DNA of 64,000 nucleotides from Planctomycetota bacterium (GTDB taxonomy: Bacteria; Planctomycetota; Phycisphaerae; Phycisphaerales; UBA1924). A model generated the notes under the pieces. It made no database searches. It was not told where the DNA came from and was given only the letters and a program-made list of their open reading frames with translations. The stretch covers positions 21,781 through 85,780 of the forward strand of contig JAGWZK010000017.1 of NCBI GenBank assembly GCA_018968885.1. The letters are read 5' to 3'. Below, in pieces: positions 56,924 through 64,000 of the stretch. The translations under genes were made by a program, and so were the position numbers. Position 1 is the first letter of the stretch; each line of letters starts with the position of its first letter.

Positions 56924-57613
56924 ATGATTCCCCACTCCCAATCCGCCCCCCCAGCCACCACCTCGCGGCAGTCGCGCTCGCCCGTCGAAGTGCTGGCACG
57001 CGAAGCCACTCCCGCAACGAGCACCACAACCAGCACTACGCCAACGACGCAGCCCACACCTCGTCGCAACTCGGCTCGTGAAAAACTTTTGGCCAGCGCC
57101 GCCACGCTCTTCTACGCGCAGGGCATCAACGCCGTCGGCATCGACACCATCATCGCCCACGCCGGTGTCGCCAAGATGTCTCTCTACAACAACTTTGAAA
57201 ATAAGAACGACCTCATCGCCGAAGTCCTCAAGCGCGAAGACGCGGTGTGGTTCGCCCGCTTCACCAGTTTCATCGAGTCACACGCCGCCGGATCAGCGCG
57301 CATCCTCGCCGTCTTTGATTTTCTTGCGCAGGAGTTCGACAGCCCCACATATCGCGGCTGTCTTTTCCAACTCGCCTGCGCCGAACTGCCGGATGCCGCG
57401 CATCCGGGCCGCAAGGCCGTGCTCAGTCACAAACACCGATTCCGCCTGACGCTGCAGCGATTGTGCCGCGAAGCCAGTTTGCCGCACGCTGATCGCGTGG
57501 CGGACCAGTTGATCCTGCTCACTGATGGCGCAATCGCGTGGCGCGCCATGACGGGCTCGCCGGAACCGATCCGGCGTGCGCGTGAAGTGGCTGAGGCGCT
57601 GGTGGGGAAGTGA
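56924..57613 (+). CDS. TetR-family transcriptional regulator
   Basis: A Thr/Ser-rich N-terminal stretch of 47 residues precedes the TetR DNA-binding domain: AREKLLASAATLFYAQGINAVGIDTIIAHAGVAKMSLYNNFENKNDLIAEVL (helix-turn-helix near residues 65-100). The rest is an all-helical ligand domain containing RGCLFQLACAELPDAAHPGRKAV. Whether the long Thr-rich N-terminus is translated is uncertain; an internal start at the HTH is possible. The target is unknown. Confidence 0.85.
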   Translation: MIPHSQSAPPATTSRQSRSPVEVLAREATPATSTTTSTTPTTQPTPRRNSAREKLLASAATLFYAQGINAVGIDTIIAHAGVAKMSLYNNFENKNDLIAEVLKREDAVWFARFTSFIESHAAGSARILAVFDFLAQEFDSPTYRGCLFQLACAELPDAAHPGRKAVLSHKHRFRLTLQRLCREASLPHADRVADQLILLTDGAIAWRAMTGSPEPIRRAREVAEALVGK

Positions 57614-57679
57614 TTGAGATCGCGAACGCCTCACGCTTGTGCCAAGATGCTTTGGGCCCGGAGGGCCGCACGTAACGAG

Positions 57680-57821
57680 CCCGGGACGTGAGTCCCGGGG
57701 AATTGGCAAGTGTTGATGTTGAGCCGCAGCGCGGCGGTACTGGTTATGTGTGCCGCACCTTCGGTGCTTTCAGAATATGAAATGATGTGAACGAAGCACA
57801 CTTCCCGGGGTTGCCACCCCG
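57680..57821. repeat. Cluster of short palindromes
   Basis: A stem CCCGGGAC/GTCCCGGG with GTGA loop (57680-57699) and a second CCCGGGG/CCCCGGG (57804-57821) flank a GCACC/GGTGC hairpin. They lie between tetR and the methyltransferase. They resemble REP-like extragenic palindromes. Confidence 0.55.
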
Positions 57822-57824
57822 GGC

Positions 57825-60413
57825 TCATGACGAGCGGCCTTTCGGGCCGGAGCGTGTGGTCCGCGATGTCCTGCTCGGCGCAGTCAACGGTGTGACGAGT
57901 TTCTGATAGAGATCAAAGAGATATTCGACGCGCTGGCGTTCGCTGGTGAAGGGGGCAGCGCGATAGCACTTATCGACTGCGCGGTCGAGGTCTTTGTGGG
58001 CATCGCGGAGGAGTTTGGGCATGGCGAGGGGGTCGTAGAGATCAGCAAGTGTCTGCCCCTTGAACGACTCGCGCGCATCAAGAACGGCGTGCGCTGCGGC
58101 AGTGACAGCCGCCTGCTGCTTGTCACCCACATCCTGCGGCCACGGGTAGTTGTTGTAGACCAGTTTATTGGAGTAGCGGAAATCGGATTTGAGCCGCCCG
58201 CAGACTTGGCGGACCCACGCCATGTGCATTTCGCTGGTGAGGACGCCGAAGTGGTAAGGCGTGGCGTCGGGAACGACCAAGCAACTGTCACCCGCAAACG
58301 TGTCCCGGTCGAGATACCCCATTGGGATGTACTGCCGACGCTCGGAGCTATGCCGGGGAATGAGCAGATAGGGACCGGTGGGAACGAACTCGACGTGGAA
58401 TCGCGTCGGGGTCTTGCCAAGCTTCCGAGTCGGCTCGCTTTTGCTGGCGGCTCGGAACTTTCTGACAGCCTCGACTCGCTCCATAACGGCGGGCATGTCT
58501 CGAAGCTCAGCTGGCTGCGCTTCGCCGAGCCACAGACACCATCGCGGCTCGTTAGAGATGAAGTCGTCGGCACCAAAGAACCGCTTGATGAATCGCTTGC
58601 TATCCGGCTCCCGCTTTATGAAGGCATCTCGCTCGAGCATCGTGAACAAGTAGTTACCGTCGTCGATGGGCTTGTTGCCGATTCCCATGTCCGGCGAATC
58701 ACAAAGGGCAACCGAGCGGTTAGAGACCGCGATGTCGGGTCCGGCAACCAAGTACGGGCTGATGTTGGCCGCCGCGACCGGAAGCGGATCTGCGTCCACC
58801 TCCGGATAGTCGTAGATGATCTTTCCCGGGCGGTCGGACACGCCGAACCCGATGATGACGACATGGACGTGGGCCTTGCCGCGTGCCTCGCTCATCCACT
58901 GGAAGGTGCGGTGGGCGAAGTGGATCTTGATTCCGCGCTTGAACAACTCTCCCCAGAGCACTCCGACCTGTTCGCCTTGAGTGATGGAGTTGGTCGAGAC
59001 GAACGCGACACGGATTTCCGAGGCGCGGATGTACGCCGAAGCTACCAAGTACCAGCCGCAGACAAAGTCGATCAGCCCCGAGTTCTTTACTCCCTTTGCT
59101 ACCGCCTCGAGATCCGCAGACTGTTCATCGGATAGGTGCTTCGCACCCACAAACGGCGGATTTCCCAGCACATAGCTGCACTGCTTGGCAGGCAGCACCG
59201 TGTTCCAATCGGTCTGGAGCGCATTGGCATGGGCGATCTTGGCGGATTTCTTCAAGGGCAATCTGCGCACCGGCTGCCCAAAGGCCTCACCCACCTTCTG
59301 ATTCATCTGATGATCGATGAGCCACATCGCCACTTCGGCGATCCGCGCGGGCCACTCTTCAATCTCGATGCCGTGCATCTGATCGACATCGACTTTCAAG
59401 AGTGAATCGAGCAGGAGCCGCGCCGAATCCACCTTGCCACCGTGGATCAGGAGGAGGGTCTGGAGTTCCAATTCGCGGAGTTCCCGGTACGTCACCACGA
59501 GGAAGTTGCCGCAACCGCAGGCGGGATCAAGGAATTTCAATGAAGCGAGCTTGTCCTGAAAGGCCTGGAGCTTTTTCTTTTCCTTGCCGCAGGCGGCGAG
59601 TTCGGCCTTGAGGTCATCGAGGAAGAGGGAACGGACCAATTTCATGATGTCGCGTTCGCTGGTGTAGTGGGCACCGATCTGGCGGCGTTTCTTGGCGCCG
59701 CTCTCCCCCGCCATGATCGACTGGAACAACGAGCCAAAGACGGCCGGGCTGATGCGCGACCAGTTGAATTCGCAGCACTCGATGAGTGCAGAGCGCATCG
59801 GCCCATCAAAATCGGCAAAGCCCAGATCCTCTTTGAAGAGTTCACCATTGACGTAGGGGAGGGCTTGGAGTTCTTCGGGAAGTTTGGCGGGGCGGTCGGA
59901 TTTGTCCTGATCCAGCACCTTGAAGAAGCGTGCGAGTTGGGGGCCAAGGTCGCTGCCATCGGAGCGTGAATTCTTGACCAGGGCCTTGAACTCTTCGTTT
60001 TCGAAGATGGCGGTGTCATCGGCAAAGAGGCAGAAGAGGACGCGGACGAGGAAGCGTTCGAGGGCGTGGCCTTTGTAGCCGCCTTTTTCCAAGGCATCGT
60101 GGAGTTTGCCCAGAACCTCTACGGCCTCAATGTTGATGGGGTCTTCGGGATCGACGGGCTTGGTGGTGTAGCCCGACAGGAAGCCCAAGTGCTTGATGTT
60201 GTCGTGCAGTTTGGCGGTTTTGAAAGACGCGGCCGGGGTGGAGGGGTCATCAGCATCGAGGTCGTAGATGACGATGGTCTGAAAATCGCTGACGACGATG
60301 TACTGGGGGATTTCGCTGTCGCGCCCTTCGCGCTGCAAAGACTGGACATAGTCAAAGGCCTGACTGGCGGCTTTGGAAAGGTCCTGACCCCGGCTCTTGT
60401 GTTCACCGATCAT
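57825..60413 (-). CDS. MmeI-like DNA methyltransferase/restriction protein, main part after an in-frame stop
   Basis: The motif I DPACGCGNFLVVTYRELRELELQ and motif IV NPPFVG identify an N6-adenine methyltransferase of the MmeI (YeeA/type IIG) group; VDQMHGIEIEEWPARIAEVAM lies between them. A helical N-terminal spacer (about residues 100-250) and a C-terminal target-recognition region (about 560-800) complete the layout. The natural N-terminus, with the nuclease Asp, lies upstream in the same frame behind a TAA (see 60480-60626). The first start after the stop is MIGEHK at 60413, which keeps ExK but loses the Asp, so this product would methylate but not cleave. Confidence 0.85.
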   Translation of the reverse strand: MIGEHKSRGQDLSKAASQAFDYVQSLQREGRDSEIPQYIVVSDFQTIVIYDLDADDPSTPAASFKTAKLHDNIKHLGFLSGYTTKPVDPEDPINIEAVEVLGKLHDALEKGGYKGHALERFLVRVLFCLFADDTAIFENEEFKALVKNSRSDGSDLGPQLARFFKVLDQDKSDRPAKLPEELQALPYVNGELFKEDLGFADFDGPMRSALIECCEFNWSRISPAVFGSLFQSIMAGESGAKKRRQIGAHYTSERDIMKLVRSLFLDDLKAELAACGKEKKKLQAFQDKLASLKFLDPACGCGNFLVVTYRELRELELQTLLLIHGGKVDSARLLLDSLLKVDVDQMHGIEIEEWPARIAEVAMWLIDHQMNQKVGEAFGQPVRRLPLKKSAKIAHANALQTDWNTVLPAKQCSYVLGNPPFVGAKHLSDEQSADLEAVAKGVKNSGLIDFVCGWYLVASAYIRASEIRVAFVSTNSITQGEQVGVLWGELFKRGIKIHFAHRTFQWMSEARGKAHVHVVIIGFGVSDRPGKIIYDYPEVDADPLPVAAANISPYLVAGPDIAVSNRSVALCDSPDMGIGNKPIDDGNYLFTMLERDAFIKREPDSKRFIKRFFGADDFISNEPRWCLWLGEAQPAELRDMPAVMERVEAVRKFRAASKSEPTRKLGKTPTRFHVEFVPTGPYLLIPRHSSERRQYIPMGYLDRDTFAGDSCLVVPDATPYHFGVLTSEMHMAWVRQVCGRLKSDFRYSNKLVYNNYPWPQDVGDKQQAAVTAAAHAVLDARESFKGQTLADLYDPLAMPKLLRDAHKDLDRAVDKCYRAAPFTSERQRVEYLFDLYQKLVTPLTAPSRTSRTTRSGPKGRSS

Positions 60414-60479
60414 GATGCCGGAGTAGAAGACATCGATGCGGTCGTGGGCACCTTCGAGGTTTTTGACTTTCTCTTCGAA

Positions 60480-60626
60480 TTAGGCGACCGCGCGGCGCTT
60501 GATGCCGAAGACAGCGAAGAGATCGGTCCAGAAGGATTGGGCTTCTGCGCGTTCGCTGCTGACATCCGCCCATTCGGAGGCGAACTTCATGGCGTTGGAG
60601 CGGATTTCGGAGAGGGAGAGGCGCAT
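60480..60626 (-). pseudogene. N-terminal fragment of the MmeI-like gene, upstream of an in-frame TAA
   Basis: From the ATG at 60626 the frame reads MRLSLSEIRSNAMKFASEWA, ...SERAEAQSFWTDLFAVFGIKRRAVA, and then TAA at 60480-60482. Immediately after TAA it continues FEEKVKNLEGAHDRIDVFYSG and reaches IGEHKSRG. This is the standard MmeI N-terminus (helices, 'AQSFW..FF..FG..RR.VA.FE') and D-x9-ExK nuclease. The stop replaces one codon (a Ser or similar residue in relatives). Confidence 0.78.
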
Positions 60627-60791
60627 CAGTGCCCGGAGTGTACGGGTTTTGGATGTGAGTGCACGGTTTCTGGATGACCCAGCACCGCCTCATGACCATC
60701 TCAACCTGACACCCTGCTGTCACCCCCTCGCGCGCCAAGGGGCCGAAGATGGTTATCACCCAAATTTGATATGTTCCACGCAAAAAGTCAG

Positions 60792-60807
60792 TGTTCCACG
60801 TGGAACA
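60792..60807. promoter_or_regulatory. parS-like ParB-binding site
   Basis: TGTTCCACGTGGAACA is a perfect 16-bp palindrome and fits the bacterial parS consensus (TGTTnCACGTGnAACA). A half-site precedes it at 60772-60780. Confidence 0.8.
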
Positions 60808-60855
60808 CCCCCCCACACCACCCCTCAGTACTCAGTACTCAGAACTCAGAACTTC

Positions 60856-60891
60856 AAAAAACAAACCGGCGAGCCCAATGGGACTCGCCGG
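60856..60891 (-). terminator. Minus-strand terminator
   Basis: On the minus strand an 8-bp stem, CCGGCGAG/CTCGCCGG, is followed by TTTGTTTTTTG. Confidence 0.75.
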
Positions 60892-61047
60892 CTGAATCTT
60901 ACGATCCTGAAAGGAAGCGCTGCCTGAAGCAGTCCTCCGTCGAGGCGCCCGTGCGCGTGACTCAAGGTCACACTATCACTGGCAACGCTCCCCGGTACCA
61001 CTGGTACCTGAATAAGTCCCTGCGATTGTCACTGGACCACCTCCTTT
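60892..61047 (-). ncRNA. Structured short transcript candidate with 18-codon ORF
   Basis: On the minus strand AAAGGAGG (61040-61047) is followed at 7 bases by GTG (61032). It opens an ORF of 18 codons ending TGA-TAG at 60973-60978. Hairpins GGTACC/GGTACC (60994-61008), GTGAC/GTCAC (60957-60971) and CTGC/GCAG follow, and then the terminator at 60856-60891. Possible leader peptide, small protein or regulatory RNA; unproven. Confidence 0.35.
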
Positions 61048-61220
61048 CATTGCGACGGTCATGGCTTTGCACTCCGTCAGGTTCTCCAGCCGACGCGGGG
61101 GACACCGCCGCCGGACTCTTTCCGCCGCGAATCGACATTCGCGGCACACGCCTCACCCGGTCGACTGGGCCCAATCGATTCGGGCAAGGCCAATACACCA
61201 TACCACATCGGCCAACCCCC

Positions 61221-61236
61221 GGTTCCACGTGGAACA
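61221..61236. promoter_or_regulatory. Second parS-like site
   Basis: GGTTCCACGTGGAACA matches the same palindrome in 15 of 16 positions, 430 bases from the first site. Confidence 0.72.
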
Positions 61237-61246
61237 GGGGTGAAAA

Positions 61247-61288
61247 GAAAAAAACCCGGCACTTAGGAAACAGTCCCAAGCACCGGGT
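61247..61288 (-). terminator. Minus-strand terminator
   Basis: On the minus strand a hairpin closed by ACCCGG/CCGGGT is followed by TTTTTTTCTTTTC. It lies about 240 bases after the glycosylase stop. Confidence 0.75.
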
Positions 61289-61529
61289 CTCGTGGGGGTC
61301 AAAGGTTGGGCAGGTAGAACGCCAAATGCTGAAATCTGACTCCTGCATTTATCTATCCGCTGACCAAAGCGCGGCGGTTCCGGGTCAACCAAAAAACTTT
61401 TCGCCAAAGTGCCGAGATTCACATTTTGACTCGACATCACCCCACCCAGGCCGACAAACCGCGTTTTTGAGGCAATAGCGAGGGTGTGAAGTGGTATTCC
61501 GGGGGCCTAACCGACAATCAGGTCCCCAT

Positions 61530-62480
61530 TCAGGCGCGGGCCGGAACCGGCAGTTCAAGCCGTTGCAGCACCATTTTCAGATCGTTCCAGACCTTGGTGC
61601 GATTCTCATCCGTGTAGGCCCGCAAGACATACGCCGGGTGGAACGTGGGCATGACGGGGATCAGAACGCCATCGACCGTCTGGTAACTGGTCCACACGCC
61701 GCGAAGGCGGCTCATGGTCTGATCCGTTTTGAGCAAGGCCTTGGTCGAGGTAAGGCCGAGGGTCACGATCGCCTCTGGCCGGATCGCGGCGATCTGCCTG
61801 GCGATATAGGGCATGCAGATCATGCACTCATCGATCGTCGGCGTGGCGTTGTTGGGAGGACGGGTCTTCAAGATATTGGCGATGTAGACATCGGGGCGCT
61901 TGAGCCCCATGCCCACGATCATCTTCTCGAGCAGTTGGCCAGCGCGGCCGACAAAGGGGCGACCGGTCTTATCTTCCTCTTCGCCCGGGGCCTCACCCAC
62001 GAACATGATCCGCGCGAGGGGATTGCCTTCGCCAAAGACAATGTTATTGAAATGAGTGACGAAGGCACGATGCGGAGCGTCATGTTCGTAGTCGGCGCGG
62101 ATCTGAGCCAGGTCGCGCTCCACATCTGCCGCGGTGCGCGAGGAGTCACGCTTGACGGCGACTGCTGCAGGACTGGGCGAAGGTGCGGCGTTGACTGCGG
62201 GCATGGGCTTGGCCTCAAAGAGAACGCGTGAAGTTGAGGTGGTTTGCGCCTGCAATTGCAGGGGTTTTGGCTCGCGCTGGGGTGTGAGATCGCCGCGAGA
62301 ATCGCTTTCGATCGCTGTGTCAAATTGTGCATCCTGGCCTGATTCGGTCAGGATCGCCGCGGCCAAATCCAGATCAGATGTCCGATATGAAGGCACAAAA
62401 TCCGCCCCCATCAGGCGTGACGTTGCCGCGTGCTGAGCCACTATGCGCCGGGCCCGATCAATCACTGACTGCGAAGCCAT
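61530..62480 (-). CDS. Uracil-DNA glycosylase, family 4-like, without the usual Fe-S cysteines
   Basis: Base-excision repair enzyme removing uracil from DNA. Motif 1 is GEAPGEEEDKTGRPFVGRAG; LKTRPPNNATPT, VTLGLTSTKALLK and the HPAYVLR motif (TFHPAYVL) are present. The N-terminal 125 residues are Ala/Ser/Pro-rich and probably disordered. In family 4 enzymes two Cys precede the NIVFGEG segment and others follow in KCRPP and near CxPYL. Here the first pair is missing (YEHDAPHRAFVTHFN), KCRPP reads KTRPP, and only ECMICMPYI keeps Cys. So the 4Fe-4S cluster may be absent or altered. Confidence 0.88.
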   Translation of the reverse strand: MASQSVIDRARRIVAQHAATSRLMGADFVPSYRTSDLDLAAAILTESGQDAQFDTAIESDSRGDLTPQREPKPLQLQAQTTSTSRVLFEAKPMPAVNAAPSPSPAAVAVKRDSSRTAADVERDLAQIRADYEHDAPHRAFVTHFNNIVFGEGNPLARIMFVGEAPGEEEDKTGRPFVGRAGQLLEKMIVGMGLKRPDVYIANILKTRPPNNATPTIDECMICMPYIARQIAAIRPEAIVTLGLTSTKALLKTDQTMSRLRGVWTSYQTVDGVLIPVMPTFHPAYVLRAYTDENRTKVWNDLKMVLQRLELPVPARA

Positions 62481-62501
62481 CCGCTTACCTCACTTGCAGT
62501 A

Positions 62502-62855
62502 TCACTTGCCGGTCGCGGGCGGAGTTGCTGGAGCGCTGCCGGGTGTGGTTGCCGGAGTTGTGCCTGGCTTGGGCGCGTTGGGGTCGGCCGGGTTGGCGGG
62601 AGCCGTGCCCGGAGTGGTCGTTGGGTTTGTGGTGGGGGGAGTCGTCGGAGCTGGCGTTGTGGGCTTAGCCGCCGGGCCCTCGCGCTCGCGCGTCGTGTTG
62701 GTCGACTTGGTGGTGGGGTTCAGAGCCGGGGGACGATTGAGAAAGTCAGAGAAGAAGGCACCAGCCAGAGCGCCAACCACCAAGCCCAGAATCAGGCCGG
62801 GGACAAACGCCTTGGCAAAGGATGACTGCGACCCACCAGAACTTTGCTCGCTCAT
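62502..62855 (-). CDS. Small membrane protein with Thr/Pro-rich C-terminus
   Basis: One transmembrane segment (VPGLILGLVVGALAGAFFSDFL) at residues 18-39 is preceded by a short cytoplasmic stretch. The remaining 77 residues consist largely of Thr, Pro, Ala and Asn repeats (TTPPTTNPTTTPG). Single-pass envelope proteins of this type are common in planctomycetes. The gene is 22 bases from the glycosylase gene and may be in its operon. No known family. Confidence 0.65.
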   Translation of the reverse strand: MSEQSSGGSQSSFAKAFVPGLILGLVVGALAGAFFSDFLNRPPALNPTTKSTNTTREREGPAAKPTTPAPTTPPTTNPTTTPGTAPANPADPNAPKPGTTPATTPGSAPATPPATGK

Positions 62856-62981
62856 GACTCCACTCCGATCAACGTGAAAAACCGGGAAACGCGACCGCCC
62901 AGTGTAGCCGAACCCCGGTGCGGCATGAATTGGCCCGGATTCTTGGCTGCTATCTTCACAATCCGCCTTGCTGGGAACACC

Positions 62982-63194
62982 TCAGACGCGGCGCCCCAAC
63001 TTCTTCATACGGTGCATCCAGCGGCCATACTCCAAGGTCGCGTGAATCAACTCGCGTTTGGTCTCCGGATATCCCCGGCCAAAGGCCGTGTGCAAACGCC
63101 ACTGCCAGTATGCACCCTTGAAGCGAAAGCCGGAGATGAGCCCCAGCCGCAGGAGTTGCCAGAGGCCCCCGACAGTATCGAAGAGCCAGTTCAT
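62982..63194 (-). CDS. Small conserved-looking protein, 70 residues
   Basis: The start overlaps the stop of the lipoprotein gene (ATGA), which supports translation. It has a hydrophobic N-terminal part (WLFDTVGGLWQLLRLGLISG) and a basic C-terminal part (YPETKRELIHATLEYGRWMHRMKKLGRR). Perhaps membrane-associated; function unknown. Confidence 0.6.
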   Translation of the reverse strand: MNWLFDTVGGLWQLLRLGLISGFRFKGAYWQWRLHTAFGRGYPETKRELIHATLEYGRWMHRMKKLGRRV

Positions 63195-63988
63195 CGATTG
63201 CCCCCAACGGGTTCGATTCGCGGCGGGGCGAAGCCGGGTTCGCTGCTGACTGGTTCGGCGGGCTTACCTGTGGTCGGCTGCGCGGCGTTTGGCTCGATGG
63301 CTGGTTGAGAAGTGGTTTCGGTCTGCGTGGGTGAGGCATGTGTTGCAGAAGGAGCGATTGCGTTTGCCGCGCGTTGCTGGATGGCAGCGAGGAGGCGCGA
63401 TTCCAGAGCGGGGTCGCGTCCGAGTGCCTCGGAAGAGAGGGGTGCCAAACCACGACTGATGAGCTCCGGGTCTTCATAATTCTGTGTACGCCGGATGGTC
63501 TTGGTGCTGAGCAAGCGACCTGGCCGGTGAAGACGATCGACCGCAACGATCACGCGGCACTGCATGTCCTGGCCAAAGTTCCGTAGGTCGACCAAGTCGC
63601 CACTCGCCTGGTCAGCGGGAGTCAGCGTGGCCTTGCGAGCGTTGATGACAGGGTCTTTGTCTGGTGACCCAGCGGGGACGAACTCGACTCGAACGGTGCG
63701 GACTTCCTGATTGATAAGCTCTTCAAGTTCCTGCCGCGTAGTGGATTGCTCTTTATCCCAAGGCGTGATGAGCCCGGCAGTGGGTTTGGCGCGGGTGGTG
63801 ATGACGCCAGCGCGGGCATCGACACGCTCGATGACGAAGCGATAATCCCGTAGCGTGGCCTTGGCTGCTTCGAATGTGTTGGCGTAGTTGGAAGCGGGGA
63901 CGGATGATGAAACATCCCTCGGCACGGATGCGCAGCCGCCGAGAAGACAGGCAGTCAGGAAACCCAGAATCACAGCGCATCGGATCAT
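63191..63988 (-). CDS. Lipoprotein of unknown function
   Basis: The signal ends in a strong lipobox, CLLGGCAS. A compact domain of about 150 residues (NTFEAAKATLRDYRFVIERVDARAGVITTRAK, VRTVRVEFVPAGSPDKD, QCRVIVAVDRL) is followed by a Thr/Pro/Ala-rich tail. The domain resembles periplasmic DUF-type lipoproteins with alternating strands. Its translational coupling with the 70-residue protein suggests a joint envelope role. Confidence 0.72.
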   Translation of the reverse strand: MIRCAVILGFLTACLLGGCASVPRDVSSSVPASNYANTFEAAKATLRDYRFVIERVDARAGVITTRAKPTAGLITPWDKEQSTTRQELEELINQEVRTVRVEFVPAGSPDKDPVINARKATLTPADQASGDLVDLRNFGQDMQCRVIVAVDRLHRPGRLLSTKTIRRTQNYEDPELISRGLAPLSSEALGRDPALESRLLAAIQQRAANAIAPSATHASPTQTETTSQPAIEPNAAQPTTGKPAEPVSSEPGFAPPRIEPVGGNR

Positions 63989-64000
63989 GCGGGCAGTTTA

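Larger units (their letters stand above)
60627..61529. other. Intergenic region with parS-like sites and structured transcript candidate
   Basis: About 900 bases with no protein gene of normal size. It contains a parS half-site (TGTTCCACG at 60772), two full parS-like palindromes, two minus-strand terminator hairpins and a minus-strand Shine-Dalgarno with an 18-codon ORF. No DnaA box cluster was recognised. Confidence 0.6.

Noticed and set aside
57996..59135. 379-codon plus-strand ORF opposite the MmeI-like gene
   Set aside because: Methylase motifs on the minus strand are decisive; the plus ORF looks like a shadow.
60771..61478. 235-codon plus-strand ORF across the parS gap
   Set aside because: It runs through parS palindromes and terminator hairpins, and has no conserved features or ribosome site.
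60627..61529. Replication origin itself
   Set aside because: No cluster of DnaA boxes or dnaA/dnaN gene was seen; the parS sites only suggest proximity.
57600..61530. Mobile genetic element or genomic island carrying the restriction gene
   Set aside because: No integrase, transposase, direct repeats or tRNA integration site were found at its borders.
1..64000. CRISPR array
   Set aside because: No series of regularly spaced identical repeats was seen; the only tandem repeats encode Pro-Val-Ala or Gly/Asn-rich peptides.

Overview
The window looks like a chromosomal segment of a planctomycete of the class Phycisphaerae. The support is high GC, many exported proteins ending in a duplicated EF-hand tag of the form DFNGDTxIDFFDYLDFVAAF, an ECF sigma factor next to a Ser/Thr kinase with TPR repeats, STN-domain and H-x9-DG-type prepilin proteins, and large low-complexity extracellular proteins. 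This assignment is inferred from gene content, not from a marker-gene tree.

Layout. Positions 1-5.9 kb hold three exported proteins with the EF-hand tag (a zinc metalloprotease, a beta-rich protein and an endonuclease/exonuclease/phosphatase). Positions 5.9-12.4 kb carry a PIN-TRAM membrane protein, a TPR peptidase-MA protein, 5-formyl-THF cyclo-ligase and a LysM-L,D-transpeptidase. Positions 12.5-21.2 kb are all minus strand: a frameshifted beta-helix/FG-GAP/ASPIC protein, an Hsp70, and two more tagged exported proteins with recognisable promoters and terminators. Positions 21.6-31.3 kb hold pheT (without its usual tRNA-binding B2 domain), an overlapping MFS transporter, a VIT-VWA protein and an overlapping two-component pair. 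A tRNA-Ile(GAT) lies at 31.3 kb, followed by a damaged MCE (MlaD-like) gene and a damaged MlaF-like ATPase gene. Positions 34-35.5 kb carry a prepilin-like protein and a Gly-rich membrane protein.

Positions 35.6-41.4 kb look like an L-fucose (or related deoxysugar) uptake and salvage cassette: mutarotase, sugar-binding protein, permease and bifunctional Fkp. No ABC ATPase is encoded there. It is followed by an SGNH hydrolase lipoprotein and a Tat-exported TIM-barrel isomerase/epimerase-like protein. Positions 43.5-51.4 kb hold a beta-propeller protein, a small protein, tandem STN paralogues and an interrupted tagged metalloprotease. Positions 51.7-57.6 kb hold the kinase/TPR protein plus ECF sigma factor, ispF, a lipoprotein and a TetR regulator. 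Positions 57.8-60.6 kb encode an MmeI-like restriction-methylation protein whose nuclease end is cut by a stop codon. The 60.6-61.5 kb intergenic region carries two parS-like palindromes and a structured short transcript candidate. A family-4-like uracil-DNA glycosylase and three small envelope genes complete the window.

The most unusual property is that six genes, all on the minus strand, are interrupted: two by frameshifts and four by in-frame stops. In each case the reading frame on both sides still encodes recognisable protein. Other points to follow are the conserved C-terminal tag, the PheT without B2, the methylase made nuclease-dead by its stop codon, and the parS pair.
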